Shown: positions 8,791 to 18,068, numbered from the stretch's first letter. The stretch: DNA of 64,000 nucleotides from Endozoicomonas sp. NE40 (GCF_040549045.1 NZ_JBEWTB010000002.1:1023501-1087500), one strand, 5' to 3'. The notes: a model not told the origin generated them from the sequence alone. Numbers and translations are program-made.

Positions 8791-10170
8791 ATGAGCAAAG
8801 AAACAGCTGGCAGCTTTCTGAGCCAACCGGCTTGCAGGAATTACCCGGTACGGGTTCTGTCTTACTCGCTAACGGCTCTGGCTATCGCTTACGGCATTTA
8901 TCTTGGCAGTCTTCCCGCCAATCGTTATATTGCCGTCGTTTATTGTCTGGCTTATCCGCACATTGCCACGTTACTGTTATATTTCCTGAAGCAGTCTATT
9001 GGCAAAAAAGCCCTGATTGCAGCGCACATGGCAGATGCGGCCAGCCTGGGAGCAATATTAACCATAAGCGGCCTGCCCCTGCTGGAAACTCCTCTGTTTA
9101 TCACTATGCTGGTGTCAACGGGGCTGATCAGCTTCGGTGTCAGGTCGCTGTTGTACAGTATTCCAACCCTTCTGATTGCCATCGAGGTCATTCACCACCT
9201 GTTTCAACCCGAACTTCTTGTTGTTATGCCGCCCGGGCTGACGCTGTTCTGTATCGCCATCTTTGCCCTGAACACCTTTATCCAGTCCCGTCAGCTGCGC
9301 CTGAAGCACAAAGCCTTTACCAGCCTGAGCCAGGAAGCCGAACAACAGCAGGAACGTTATACCGAACTGGCTCATGACCTGGCTAAATATCTTTCACCAC
9401 AGGTGTGGGAGTCTATTTTTTTAGGCAGAAAAGCGGTCAAGCTCGGGAGCCAGCGCAAAAAGCTGACGCTCTTTTTCTCTGATATCAAAGGTTTTACTGA
9501 GCTGTCTGAAGAACTGGAGCCGGAAACCCTGACAGAGTTGCTGAACCAGTATTTAACGGAGATGTCTGAGATAGCGTTGCGACATGGCGGCACAATCGAC
9601 AAGTTTGTCGGAGACAGTATGGTCGTCTTTTTTGGCGACCCCAAAACCCGGGGGCCAAAAGAAGATGCCAGGGCAGCCGTGTCCATGGCTCTGGCCATGC
9701 GTGAGCAAATGACGGTGCTGCGTCGGCAATGGCTTGATCAGGGGATAGAAAAACCCCTTGAAATTCGTATGGGCATCAATACCGGTTACTGCACAGTTGG
9801 CAACTTTGGCGCGGACAACCGTATGGATTACACCATTATTGGCAAAGAGGTAAACCTGGCCAGCCGACTGGAAAGCGTAGCCAAGGCCGGTGATATTCTG
9901 ATTTCCCACGAAACCTGGTCTCTGATCAAGGACATCATTCTCTGTCAGACCATGGGAGACATCCAGGTAAAAGGCTTTAGTCGTCCAGTGTCCACCTATC
10001 GGGTACTGGATTTCCGCAAGAACCTCGGCTCCGGCAAAGAACTGCTGACGTTTGAGACCAAAGGCTTTGCCATGTCCCTTGACCTCAATTCGGTGGAAGA
10101 ACATGAAGTTCGCAGAATCATCAAGACACTGAAACTCAGTGCTAAAGAGTTACTGGACAAAACGTTTTAA
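8791..10170 (+). CDS. Membrane-bound class III adenylate cyclase
   Basis: 459 aa from the ATG at 8791 (an in-frame TTG at 8755 is less likely). The N-terminal half has about five hydrophobic segments (residues 20-175), resembling the MASE2-type membrane module of Pseudomonas CyaB, then a short coiled linker. The C-terminal catalytic domain (residues 220-400) has both metal Asp motifs (FFSDIKGFT and FVGDSMVVFFGD), the purine-contact Lys in TIDKFVGD, and Thr in DYTIIG where mammalian enzymes have Asp. This is the Lys/Thr pattern of class IIIb cyclases, so ATP to cAMP is expected. cAMP would link to CRP control of the many sugar genes in the window, but no CRP gene is seen here. Confidence 0.9.
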   Translation: MSKETAGSFLSQPACRNYPVRVLSYSLTALAIAYGIYLGSLPANRYIAVVYCLAYPHIATLLLYFLKQSIGKKALIAAHMADAASLGAILTISGLPLLETPLFITMLVSTGLISFGVRSLLYSIPTLLIAIEVIHHLFQPELLVVMPPGLTLFCIAIFALNTFIQSRQLRLKHKAFTSLSQEAEQQQERYTELAHDLAKYLSPQVWESIFLGRKAVKLGSQRKKLTLFFSDIKGFTELSEELEPETLTELLNQYLTEMSEIALRHGGTIDKFVGDSMVVFFGDPKTRGPKEDARAAVSMALAMREQMTVLRRQWLDQGIEKPLEIRMGINTGYCTVGNFGADNRMDYTIIGKEVNLASRLESVAKAGDILISHETWSLIKDIILCQTMGDIQVKGFSRPVSTYRVLDFRKNLGSGKELLTFETKGFAMSLDLNSVEEHEVRRIIKTLKLSAKELLDKTF

Positions 10171-10192
10171 TACTAATTTGCTATAACAATCG

Positions 10193-10633
10193 CTATAACC
10201 ACTTAAACGACTCCGCAACCCGGATCAGAAACTGGTTGATCTCAACCACATCGGATTTCTCACCCTGCTCATTCCATAAAACCGCTACCGTGTTGTCCCG
10301 GCATATTACCCGAACCACTGACTCCGGCAGGGAAGCCAGCCACTCCTGCGTAAGATCAGCCGATCCGTTCCAGCGACCTTCCGGACTTTTTTCCATCGAC
10401 ACCGGCACCATTTCATCCGCTGTATCAATGGTCAGCGCGTACTCCAGCCAGGGGCCGTCAACGGGGTCGACACCAACAGGCAAAGCACTGGCTCCCCTGA
10501 TTTCACGACAGGTCAGCCCGAGTTTTATGGCTTTATTTCGCAGCGCCATTCGATGACGCTCAGCCCTGGAAGGCAGAAGCCAGAAAAGATTGCCAAGAAT
10601 AACCAGAAAGACAAGGGCAATTATCCAGATCAT
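10193..10633 (-). CDS. Membrane-anchored protein of unknown function
   Basis: 146 aa from the ATG at 10633 (starts further upstream would put extra residues before the membrane segment). One N-terminal transmembrane helix (MIWIIALVFLVILGNLFWLL) is followed by a basic stretch RAERHRMALRNKAIKLGL and a cytosolic domain with conserved-looking Trp and Cys residues. I do not recognise a named family, although similar single-helix proteins occur in other gammaproteobacteria. It is convergent with the cyclase gene (23-bp gap) and sits downstream of queF on the same strand, 108 bp away. Confidence 0.75.
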   Translation of the reverse strand: MIWIIALVFLVILGNLFWLLPSRAERHRMALRNKAIKLGLTCREIRGASALPVGVDPVDGPWLEYALTIDTADEMVPVSMEKSPEGRWNGSADLTQEWLASLPESVVRVICRDNTVAVLWNEQGEKSDVVEINQFLIRVAESFKWL

Positions 10634-10741
10634 AGTATTGTTCTCGTTATTTAAACTGGATGTATGAACGCTGTAAGGATACCACAAAGCCAGTGTCAAC
10701 ACTGACCAGAATATACTACTCTGGTCAGTTATCAGCGCGCT

Positions 10742-11566
10742 TTATTGCCTTACCAGACGCAGGCGATTGGTTTCTTTGTGGTGGGTACTGCGCCACGGGT
10801 TAATGTCCAGACCGCCACGACGAACGTACTGCGCATAAACCGTCAACTCATCCATCTGGAAACGCTGCTGGATGTCAGTAAAGACTCGCTCAGCACACTG
10901 CTCATGAAATTCCTGATGTTCCCGGAATGAGCAGATATAACGCAGGAACGATTCGTGGTCGATGGCCTCTCCCCTGTATTCCACGACAATGGTTCCCCAG
11001 TCAGGCTGTCCGGTCACCGGACAGTTGGATTTCAGCAAGTTGGAATGAATGGCTTCTTCAGCATGCCCTTCACCTTTGAGCAGAAAGTCCGGCTGATACA
11101 TGTAGGTATCAATGGCAATATCCAGTTCATCAACACACTGACCCGGAGCCTTGCTGAAACCAAAGGCTTCCATCTCTGCCACGGTCATCAGTTCAACCTT
11201 GACCGGAGCGCCCGCTGCAGTGGACAGGTCTTTGATCATGGTTTCACGGGCAACGTCAACGCTGTCGAAACGGCTCTGGTTAAATGAGTTCAGGTACAGT
11301 TTGAACGACTTGGACTCAATCAGGCAGGGAGAGTCGCAGGGCAGCTCAAAGCGAGCCACCATAGCCAGAGGCTTGCCCCGGGCATTCAGCCAGGAAATTT
11401 CATAGGCGTACCAGACGTCACAACCCACATAAGGCAGATTGTCAGGATCAAGACCCAGCTCTTCCTGTTTTTCCCGGCGGGGAATAGGGAACAGGATGGA
11501 AGGGTTGTATTCAGTTTCGTACAGACTGGTCTTGCCCAGCTGGGACATTTCGACCGTATTAGACAT
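10742..11566 (-). CDS. queF: NADPH-dependent 7-cyano-7-deazaguanine reductase QueF
   Basis: Catalyses reduction of preQ0 to preQ1 in queuosine biosynthesis. The 274 aa length and two-domain layout identify the long, unimodular type II QueF of proteobacteria (E. coli 282 aa). The nucleophile Cys182 lies in SNCPVTGQPDWG with catalytic Asp189, the same seven-residue spacing as E. coli Cys190 and Asp197. The N-terminal LGKTSLYETEYNPSILFPIPR segment is also typical. The gene stands alone; no other que gene is in the window. Confidence 0.97.
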   Translation of the reverse strand: MSNTVEMSQLGKTSLYETEYNPSILFPIPRREKQEELGLDPDNLPYVGCDVWYAYEISWLNARGKPLAMVARFELPCDSPCLIESKSFKLYLNSFNQSRFDSVDVARETMIKDLSTAAGAPVKVELMTVAEMEAFGFSKAPGQCVDELDIAIDTYMYQPDFLLKGEGHAEEAIHSNLLKSNCPVTGQPDWGTIVVEYRGEAIDHESFLRYICSFREHQEFHEQCAERVFTDIQQRFQMDELTVYAQYVRRGGLDINPWRSTHHKETNRLRLVRQ

Positions 11567-11656
11567 GGTAATCTACGCCCTTGTATCAGGTTGTGACTGA
11601 AGAATAGTCATTCAAGGACGTGGATTATCATTGAAGCCCGTTTATTATTCAAACGC

Positions 11657-12439
11657 CTATGTTCTGAGCCCTTTACCGGTTCTGAGCAGCCAGAGGGCAA
11701 AAGCAGCAAACAGGGCAATAGCCAGGGCCATCACCACAAAAGCCATGGTGACATTCACTCCTCCATCTTCCCCCAGAATCCCGTACCGGAAAGCATTCAC
11801 CTGATACAGAATCGGGTTGAGCATGGAAACAGAGCGCCAGGGTTCAGGGAGCAGTTCTATGGAATAAAATACGCCCCCCAGATAAGTCATGGGCATCAGT
11901 ACAAAGGTTGGGATAATGGAGATGTCATCAAACTTTCTGGCAAAGATGGCGTTAATAAACCCGCCAAGGGCAAACAGTATGGCTGTCATCAATACCGCCA
12001 GCAGGGTAATCGACACACTGTAGATTTGCAGGTCTACAAAAAAAGCCCCCATCAGCATCACCAGAATGCCCACCAGCAAACCTCTGACGGTTCCGCCCAG
12101 TACATACCCCATCAGGATAATGCTGTTGGATACCGGCGATACCAGTAGCTCTTCCACACTGCGCTGAAACTTACTGCTGAAAAAACTGGATACCACATTG
12201 GTAAAACTGTTGGTGATCACTGACATCATTGCCAGCCCCGGCACCACAAACGTCATGTATTTAAAACCAGCCATTTCTCCGATGCGGGAACCAATCACAG
12301 TGCCAAAAATAATAAAGTACAACGCCATGGTAATCACGGGCGGCAATAACGTCTGAGGCCAGATACGCATAAAGCGGCGCACTTCCCGAACAAAAATAGT
12401 TTTGAACGCGATGGCCTGGTACTTCCATTCTGAAGCCAT
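11657..12439 (-). CDS. yadH: ABC-2 type exporter permease, YadH-like
   Basis: 260 aa (E. coli YadH 256) with six predicted membrane helices and the ABC-2 membrane fold. Recognisable segments are the N-terminal FVREVRRFMRIWPQTLLPP, the VVPGLAMMSVITNSF helix and the PMTYLGGVFYSIELLP loop. It follows the ATPase gene on the same strand with a 3-bp gap, so the two are translationally linked and form an exporter. Substrate unknown. Confidence 0.93.
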   Translation of the reverse strand: MASEWKYQAIAFKTIFVREVRRFMRIWPQTLLPPVITMALYFIIFGTVIGSRIGEMAGFKYMTFVVPGLAMMSVITNSFTNVVSSFFSSKFQRSVEELLVSPVSNSIILMGYVLGGTVRGLLVGILVMLMGAFFVDLQIYSVSITLLAVLMTAILFALGGFINAIFARKFDDISIIPTFVLMPMTYLGGVFYSIELLPEPWRSVSMLNPILYQVNAFRYGILGEDGGVNVTMAFVVMALAIALFAAFALWLLRTGKGLRT

Positions 12440-12442
12440 CTT

Positions 12443-13432
12443 CTACCCCCGACTGGTCTTTTGGTTGGAAACAGACTCTGAAAAAGTGTCTGAAGCTGAC
12501 TGAGGAGAGCTTGACTGAGAGTGTCCGGACGTCATTTTCATAAACAACTCTTCCAGCCGGTTAGCCTTGTTGCGCATGCTGGCTACTTCTATCTGGTAAT
12601 CACTGAGCTGGCGGAACAGGTCATTCACACCCTGATGCTTACCGACCTCTACCTCAATACTGTTATCTTCCACCTTCTTAACGTCGTAACCGGCAAACCG
12701 GGGCAACTCATCCACCGGTTCTTTCAGGTCGAGCACAAAGCTTTCCTGTTGCAGCTGACTCAGAAGCTTCTTGATACTGGTGCTTTCTACGATCTCACCC
12801 TTGTCGATAATGCCGACACTGCGACAAAGCTGTTCAGCTTCTTCAAGGTAGTGGGTGGTCAGAATAATGGTGGTTCCCTGTTCATTAATTTCCTGAACAA
12901 ACTCCCATAACGAACGCCTGAGTTCAATATCCACACCGGCTGTCGGTTCATCCAGAATTAAGAGTTTAGGGTTGTGTATCAGGGCGCGAGCGATCATCAG
13001 TCGGCGTTTCATACCACCGGACAGCATTCGGGACATGGTATTGCGCTTATCCCATAAGCCCAGTTGTTTGAGGTACTTTTCTGAACGCTGACGGGCATCA
13101 CGGGCAGGAATACCGTAGTACCCGGCCTGAGTCATCACGACATCTTTTACTTTTTCAAACTGATTGAAGTTGAACTCCTGGGGAACCACACCCAGCAGGC
13201 GCTTAGCCTGAGTCATATTCTTGTCGAGATTATGACCAAATACATCAACATAGCCGGACGTTTTCTGCACCAGAGTGGAAACAACACCAATAGCCGTTGA
13301 TTTCCCGGCACCATTTGGGCCAAGCAGGGCGAAGAAGTCGCCTTCATTCACATTAAGGTCAATTCCCTTTAAGGCTTCAAAACCATTTCCGTAGGTCTTG
13401 CGCAGGGATTTTATTGTCAGGGCCTGATTCAT
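12443..13432 (-). CDS. yadG: ABC transporter ATPase, YadG-like
   Basis: 329 aa from the ATG at 13432, which gives the standard N-terminus MNQALTIKSLRKTYGNGFEAL; an upstream in-frame start at 13486 would add an unrelated 18-residue leader. Motifs: Walker A GPNGAGKS, signature LSGGMKRR, Walker B LLILDEPTAG and H-loop TTHYLEEAEQL. About 20 residues longer than E. coli YadG because of a Ser-rich tail. Partner of the YadH-like permease immediately downstream. A tandem repeat array lies 71 bp before the start. Confidence 0.93.
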   Translation of the reverse strand: MNQALTIKSLRKTYGNGFEALKGIDLNVNEGDFFALLGPNGAGKSTAIGVVSTLVQKTSGYVDVFGHNLDKNMTQAKRLLGVVPQEFNFNQFEKVKDVVMTQAGYYGIPARDARQRSEKYLKQLGLWDKRNTMSRMLSGGMKRRLMIARALIHNPKLLILDEPTAGVDIELRRSLWEFVQEINEQGTTIILTTHYLEEAEQLCRSVGIIDKGEIVESTSIKKLLSQLQQESFVLDLKEPVDELPRFAGYDVKKVEDNSIEVEVGKHQGVNDLFRQLSDYQIEVASMRNKANRLEELFMKMTSGHSQSSSPQSASDTFSESVSNQKTSRG

Positions 13433-13502
13433 TGTCTGCCAGATTGTTATTGTAATGACAGCGACTGCTGCCTTTATAAACGGCAATGTTATTATATGCA
13501 GC

Positions 13503-13559
13503 CTTAAGCGCTAAGAACAATCTTAAGCTCTAAAAACAGCCTTAAGCTCTAAAAACAGT
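13503..13559. repeat. Three tandem 19-bp units upstream of yadG
   Basis: Units at 13503-13521, 13522-13540 and 13541-13559. The second and third are cttaagctctaaaaacagc and the same with a final T; the first is diverged. The unit length equals that of the array at 8594 but the sequence is different. Confidence 0.88.
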
Positions 13560-13620
13560 CAGGAGAAATCAGCACATCGGGCAGAAACACTTTCTGCCCG
13601 GTACGACCTGCCAGAGAACG

Positions 13621-14539
13621 CTAAAAATAAGAAGGTTTTATCAGCAACTGCCTGAGGGCATCTTTAATTTCCGGCTGTTCCCAGATAAAACCCGCTTCCT
13701 GCAAACGCTCGGGGATGGCTGCCTGGCCATGGGTTACCATTGCTGAGGACTCCCCCAGCAGCAACTTCAGTACAATGGTCGGAACCGGTATAATAGCGGG
13801 ACGACGCAACGCCCCGCCCAGAGCCCTGGCAAACTCTCTGTTGGATACCGGATTAGGCGACGTTGCATTAAAAGCTCCCCTCAGGGACTCGTTGTTCAAC
13901 AGAAAGGTAATAACCCTGGTCATGTCGTCTGAATGAATCCAGGACATCATCTGCTTACCGGAGCCAATCGGCCCTCCCAGTCCCAGACGAAAGGGTGGCA
14001 GCATCTCGTGCAACGCACCATTATTCTGATGCAACACCAGCCCGGTTCGAACGATACAAACCCTGACACCAAGGCTTTCCGCCCGTTTGGCTGCCTGCTC
14101 CCAGCGCTCACACAATGAAGCAGCAAAGTCTGAACCAGCAGTCGATGATTCGCTCTGAGGCTCTGAAGCACTATGATGACCATAATATCCGACAGCGGAA
14201 CAACTGATCAGGGTGTCAGGGCGGTTTTCCAGTCGCTCAATCAGGTCCACCAGCTCGCCTGTCAACCCTACCCGGCTATCGAGCAATAACCTTTTGCGCT
14301 GGTGAGACCAACGCTTCGCCATAACAGGCTCACCTGCCAGGTTGATGATCGCATCGAATGCTACAGAAGGATTAATGGCATTCAGGGATTGCACCGGGCG
14401 TACACTGCTGGTCAGCAACCGGCGAACGTCGCTGGGTGACTGACGGCTGAGTACAGAAACGCGATGACCACTCATGATAAGGGCGCGAACGACCCCGCCT
14501 GCCGATAAAACCTGTGCCACCTGTAATCAAAATGTGCAT
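13621..14539 (-). CDS. yfcH: YfcH-type NAD-dependent epimerase, frameshifted near the N-terminus
   Basis: An SDR-family sugar-nucleotide-epimerase-like protein (YfcH/DUF1731 family). The expected start ATG at 14539 encodes MHILITGGTGFIG, the Rossmann NAD-binding motif, but that frame does not continue. The rest of the protein (about 300 aa, from AGGVVRALIMSGHRV through the DUF1731 C-terminus) is in the next frame, reachable only from a GTG at 14520. One extra G in the G4 run at 14493-14496 explains the break: with three Gs the sequence reads through as FIGRRVVRALIMSGHR. As given, either the gene is broken, translation starts at GTG without the nucleotide-binding loop, or the base is a sequencing error. 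The remaining motifs (NLAGEPV, YYGHH, RTGLVL) are intact. Confidence 0.8.
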
Positions 14540-14570
14540 GACGCTATTTACCTCATGACGCTATCTACCT
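14537..14570. repeat. 17-bp direct tandem duplication over the yfcH start codon
   Basis: catgacgctatttacct at 14537-14553 is repeated at 14554-14570 with one substitution. The unit contains the start codon (minus-strand ATG at 14537-14539), so the duplication has also copied an ATG. Confidence 0.85.
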
Positions 14571-14773
14571 GTTACTACTTTACCTGTTATTGCCAGCTAC
14601 CTGACCATGTACTTGCGCTTACTTTTTTACCAGCTTTTCTGCCACTTTCATACAGATCTGTAAAGATAAGAATTCCGGAGAAATATCTTAAAACTATCGA
14701 CAACAGGGCAAGCTTATTTATAGCGATGAAGAACAGGCAGGCATGCCCCGGACATTTTCAGATTATTCACGAC

Positions 14774-14809
14774 AAAAAAATACCCGGGTCCCCTCAAACC
14801 CGGGTTTTT
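14774..14809. terminator. Orphan bidirectional intrinsic terminator
   Basis: A perfect 8-bp ACCCGGGT stem (14782-14789 with 14798-14805), A-run before and T-run after, reading as a terminator on both strands. No recognised gene ends here: yfcH starts 235 bp away and points the other way, and the next gene on the plus strand starts 410 bp later. It may mark an unannotated small RNA. Confidence 0.75.
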
Positions 14810-14972
14810 ACTGGCTGGCTGTTTTGGCGGTTCCCGCTTCTGTTATTGTATCCATCTCAGGAGTTGTAAGGCTTGTCTGACGCTACCAGACCCAGACAGG
14901 AATTATTTTTAGCTTATCTGGCTGGTGAATCGTTCACGGCTCTAACTATACGTATTGTTACGTAGGTGTGAA

Positions 14973-14986
14973 TTGATCCAAATCAA
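14973..14986. promoter_or_regulatory. Perfect FNR/Anr-type box
   Basis: TTGATCCAAATCAA matches the FNR consensus TTGATnnnnATCAA at every defined position. It lies about 240 bp upstream of the EIIA gene at 15220 and would suggest oxygen-responsive control of the sugar block or of an unseen small RNA. Confidence 0.6.
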
Positions 14987-15120
14987 CATTTTGCGCACTC
15001 TACCTAGTTTTTTCCGCATCACCACTATTCAAACAGCTATAAATGTCCTCGCACATACCGAGCTATCCACCGCCATTTTTGACTTGAATCAAGTTTGCCA
15101 TCTTTTTAGTTACCTCTCGA

Positions 15121-15147
15121 TGTAACCGGTTTCAGTAACCGGTTTCA
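15121..15147. promoter_or_regulatory. Two adjacent LacI-family operators (AACCGGTT core)
   Basis: TGTAACCGGTTTCA at 15121-15134 and a second copy GTAACCGGTTTCA at 15135-15147, with palindromic cores at 15124-15131 and 15137-15144. The form is that of AscG/GalR-type operators (TGAAACCGGTTTCA). The site is about 75 bp before the EIIA gene and upstream of the AscG-like regulator, which is the obvious ligand. A perfect relative, TGTAACCGGTTACA, occurs before nagE at 34435. Confidence 0.75.
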
Positions 15148-15219
15148 AAATCAATAAAAGCGATGTACACTGAACTCGATTCCCAAACAGACACAACGTC
15201 GAAATATTGGAGTTGCGCT

Positions 15220-15534
15220 ATGGACCTTGAATCTACCGTGATGGAAATCATCATCAATTCCGGACAGGCCAGAAGTTTTGCCTACGAGGCACTGGGTAAA
15301 GCGAAGGAGGGTGACTTTGACGGTGCAGAAACTCTGATGAACGAATCAGCAGAAGCTGCCAAACAGGCTCACAAGGTGCAGACCCAATTGATCGAACAGG
15401 ATCAGGGAACAGGAAAAACGCCCATGACACTGGTCATGGTTCATGCCCAGGATCACCTGATGACCTCAATGCTCGCACAGGAAATGGTGACAGAGCTGAT
15501 TACGCTTCACAGAAGGCTGGCACAGCGGGGATAA
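15220..15534 (+). CDS. chbA: PTS EIIA component, lactose/cellobiose (chitobiose) type
   Basis: 104 aa from the ATG at 15220, which has a GGAG ribosome site 7 bases upstream; an in-frame ATG at 15163 would add an unrelated leader. All-helical Lac-type EIIA that passes phosphate from HPr to its EIIB. The active-site segment LVMVHAQDHLMTSMLAQE is nearly identical to E. coli ChbA, with phospho-His at residue 75 and the trimer-core Asp at 78. No matching EIIB or EIIC of the Lac/Chb type is in the window, which is unusual because chbA normally lies beside chbB and chbC. The regulator gene follows after 32 bp. Confidence 0.93.
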   Translation: MDLESTVMEIIINSGQARSFAYEALGKAKEGDFDGAETLMNESAEAAKQAHKVQTQLIEQDQGTGKTPMTLVMVHAQDHLMTSMLAQEMVTELITLHRRLAQRG

Positions 15535-15566
15535 TGCCAGCAATCCTACTTTAAGAAAGACTAACT

Positions 15567-16571
15567 ATGGCCACAATTAAAGACGTAGCGGAACACGCAC
15601 AAGTATCGCGAGCCACTGTATCCAGGGTACTGAACAACACTGGACAGGTAACAGAGAGTACCAGAGACCGGGTGAATGCTGCCATCAAAGTCCTGGATTA
15701 CCGACCAAACCCGGTTGCCCAGTCACTGGCGTGCAATACCACCAACACCATTGGACTGATGGTGTCCTCTTTTCGAGGGGGGTTTTTCGGCGACCTGATG
15801 GCCCAGGTACAACAGGTTGCTGATACCGCAGGCAAAGTTATGATCGTTACTCAGGGCAAACATTCTGCTGAATGCGAACGCGCTGCCCTTGAGCATCTTA
15901 TGAATATGCGCTGTGACGGTCTGTTATTGCATGTACGTTACCTGAGCGATGAAGAACTGATTGAAATGGCAGAGAAAATGCCTCCCTTTGTTCTGCTGGA
16001 TCGTTATATAGAGGCTCTGGCTGATCGCTGCGTTACCTTTGATCATATAGCCGCAGGTGAACAGGCTGTTCAGGTATTGATTGATCAGGGCCATAGCCAC
16101 ATCGCCTGCCTGGCAGGCAAATTATTCAAAGAAAATGCCCGCCAGCGCTTTCAGGGATATGCCAATAAACTTGAAGAAAAAGACATTCAGCTGGATATGG
16201 AGCTGGTGACAGAAGGCGATTACGACCGGGATTCCGGTTACCGTGGCATGAAACAGATATTGTCGACAGGAAAGCCTGTCACCGCCGTCTATGCCTGCAG
16301 TGAAGAGATGGCTGTCGGTTGCATGGATGCCCTGCGGGAACTGAATATGAAAGTTCCGGATGACATTTCTCTGATCAGCTACGACAGCGTTGATCTGTGT
16401 ACATTCCTGACACCCCATGTATCCGCCCTGCACTTCCCGATTACGGAAATGGCCAGTGTTGCGGGTACCCTGCTGATGAGTCAGATGCATATCGACGGCT
16501 TTAACAGGCCAGTCCAACAGCACTTTAAAGGTGAACTGAGAATCAGACAGTCCGTCAAACAGCCCTTGTAA
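15567..16571 (+). CDS. LacI-family transcriptional repressor, AscG-like
   Basis: 334 aa. N-terminal helix-turn-helix (IKDVAEHAQVSRATVSRVLNN, residues 4-24, listed here as ends IKDVAE...RVLNN) and hinge YRPNPVAQSLA are standard; the rest is a periplasmic-binding-like effector domain. Sequence features such as GKHSAECERAALEHLMNMRCD and the LLDRY segment resemble E. coli AscG, a beta-glucoside repressor. The ATG follows AAGAAAG. The gene lies inside the sugar block, 32 bp after chbA and 133 bp before the GH4 gene. The AACCGGTT operators upstream of chbA suit an AscG-type repressor and imply autoregulation; inducer unknown. Confidence 0.9.
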   Translation: MATIKDVAEHAQVSRATVSRVLNNTGQVTESTRDRVNAAIKVLDYRPNPVAQSLACNTTNTIGLMVSSFRGGFFGDLMAQVQQVADTAGKVMIVTQGKHSAECERAALEHLMNMRCDGLLLHVRYLSDEELIEMAEKMPPFVLLDRYIEALADRCVTFDHIAAGEQAVQVLIDQGHSHIACLAGKLFKENARQRFQGYANKLEEKDIQLDMELVTEGDYDRDSGYRGMKQILSTGKPVTAVYACSEEMAVGCMDALRELNMKVPDDISLISYDSVDLCTFLTPHVSALHFPITEMASVAGTLLMSQMHIDGFNRPVQQHFKGELRIRQSVKQPL

Positions 16572-16704
16572 CCCGGGTCAGACACTCAGAAGAGCCGGCC
16601 ACTCTTACGACTGCTGACCTGTAATCGAATGATCGCAATATGAAAACTATAAACGACACCACTGCCAGCAGTGGCGGTCAACAGAGCAAACGACAGGTGA
16701 GCCA

Positions 16705-18009
16705 ATGAAATCGTTAAAACTAGCCGTTATCGGTGGGGGAAGCAGTTACACACCCGAACTGATAGAAGGAATCATAAACCGGATTGACCGCCTGCCTGTC
16801 ACCCGGATTGATCTGATTGATGTTGAGGCAGGAAGAGAGAAGCTGGAAATAGTCACCCAACTGGCGCAGCGAATGATTGCCCGGTCCGGACTGAATATTG
16901 AGGTGCGCCACAGTCTCGATCGCAGGGAGGCCATTCAGGGTGCCAGTTTCGTGATGACCCAGCTACGGGTCGGAGGACTGGAAGCCCGGGCAAGAGACGA
17001 ACACATTCCCCTGAAATACAAAGTCATCGGCCAGGAAACAACGGGACCCGGCGGCTTTGCCAAAGCCCTGCGCACCATTCCGGTAATTCTTGATATCTGT
17101 AAAGATATGGAAGAGCTGGCACCCGACGCATGGCTGATCAACTTTACCAACCCCGCTGGCATGGTCACCGAAGCCGTACACAAATATTCCAGCATTAAGG
17201 CTCTGGGACTGTGTAACGTTCCTATTAATATGCACCATCAAACCGCAGAAGCCCTTGGTGCCTCTGTTGACCGGGTAAAAGTCAACTTTGCCGGACTCAA
17301 CCATCTGGTCTGGATGAGCAACATCCGACTGGATGGCCGGGATGTGACGCACAAGGTCATTGAGATGTTATGCGACGGCGCACACATGAATATGAACAAT
17401 ATCCATGAGTCCCCCTGGGACCCGGCATTCCTGCAATCACTCGGCGTAGTTCCCTGCCCTTACCACCGGTACTTCTATATGCAGGACGACATGCTGGAGG
17501 AAGAACTGGAATCGGCGGCCAGCACTGGCACACGGGCTGAAGTCGTTATGAAAACCGAACAGGAACTGTTCAGGCTCTACCAGAATCCGGAGCTGGCTGA
17601 AAAACCCAGGCAGCTGGAACAACGTGGTGGCGCTTATTACTCCGATGTTTCGCTGAATCTGGTCGACGCCCTTTACAATGATACCAGCGCCATCAATGTC
17701 GTTAATACTGTCAACAACGGCGCTATCAGCAATCTGCCTGACGATGCAGTGGTAGAAATCAGTGCCGTCATTGACAGCGCCGGCGCTCACCCCATTACCC
17801 AGGGAACATTGCCTGAGAACCAGATTGGCCTGGCCAGAAGCGTAAAAGCCTACGAACAGCAAGCCATCGAAGCCGCCGTAAAAGGGGACTATGGCCTGGC
17901 ATTACAGGCTCTGGTCGCTAACCCTCTGGTACCCAGCGCCAGGGTAGCAAAACTCATTCTGGATGATATTCTTGAGCAGAATGCCGACTACCTGCCCCAG
18001 TTCCAGTAA
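16705..18009 (+). CDS. chbF: GH4 6-phospho-beta-glucosidase (CelF/LicH/ChbF type)
   Basis: 434 aa (ChbF 450, LicH 442). GH4 enzymes hydrolyse phosphorylated disaccharides by an NAD+/Mn2+-dependent oxidation-elimination route in the cytoplasm. The NAD-binding start KLAVIGGGSSYTPELIEG is diagnostic. Mn ligands are expected at C170 (GLCNVPIN) and H200 (GLNHLVW). The EHIPLKYKVIGQETTGPGG segment is that of the 6-phospho-beta branch. Start ATG at 16705 is preceded by an AGGTGAGCC ribosome site. With chbA and chbG around it, phosphorylated chitobiose or cellobiose is the likely substrate; the two cannot be told apart by eye. Confidence 0.93.
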   Translation: MKSLKLAVIGGGSSYTPELIEGIINRIDRLPVTRIDLIDVEAGREKLEIVTQLAQRMIARSGLNIEVRHSLDRREAIQGASFVMTQLRVGGLEARARDEHIPLKYKVIGQETTGPGGFAKALRTIPVILDICKDMEELAPDAWLINFTNPAGMVTEAVHKYSSIKALGLCNVPINMHHQTAEALGASVDRVKVNFAGLNHLVWMSNIRLDGRDVTHKVIEMLCDGAHMNMNNIHESPWDPAFLQSLGVVPCPYHRYFYMQDDMLEEELESAASTGTRAEVVMKTEQELFRLYQNPELAEKPRQLEQRGGAYYSDVSLNLVDALYNDTSAINVVNTVNNGAISNLPDDAVVEISAVIDSAGAHPITQGTLPENQIGLARSVKAYEQQAIEAAVKGDYGLALQALVANPLVPSARVAKLILDDILEQNADYLPQFQ

Positions 18010-18068
18010 AGACAAAACAACCCGGGACAGGCAGGATCAGCCCTGCCTGCCCAACATCAGGGAAAACA

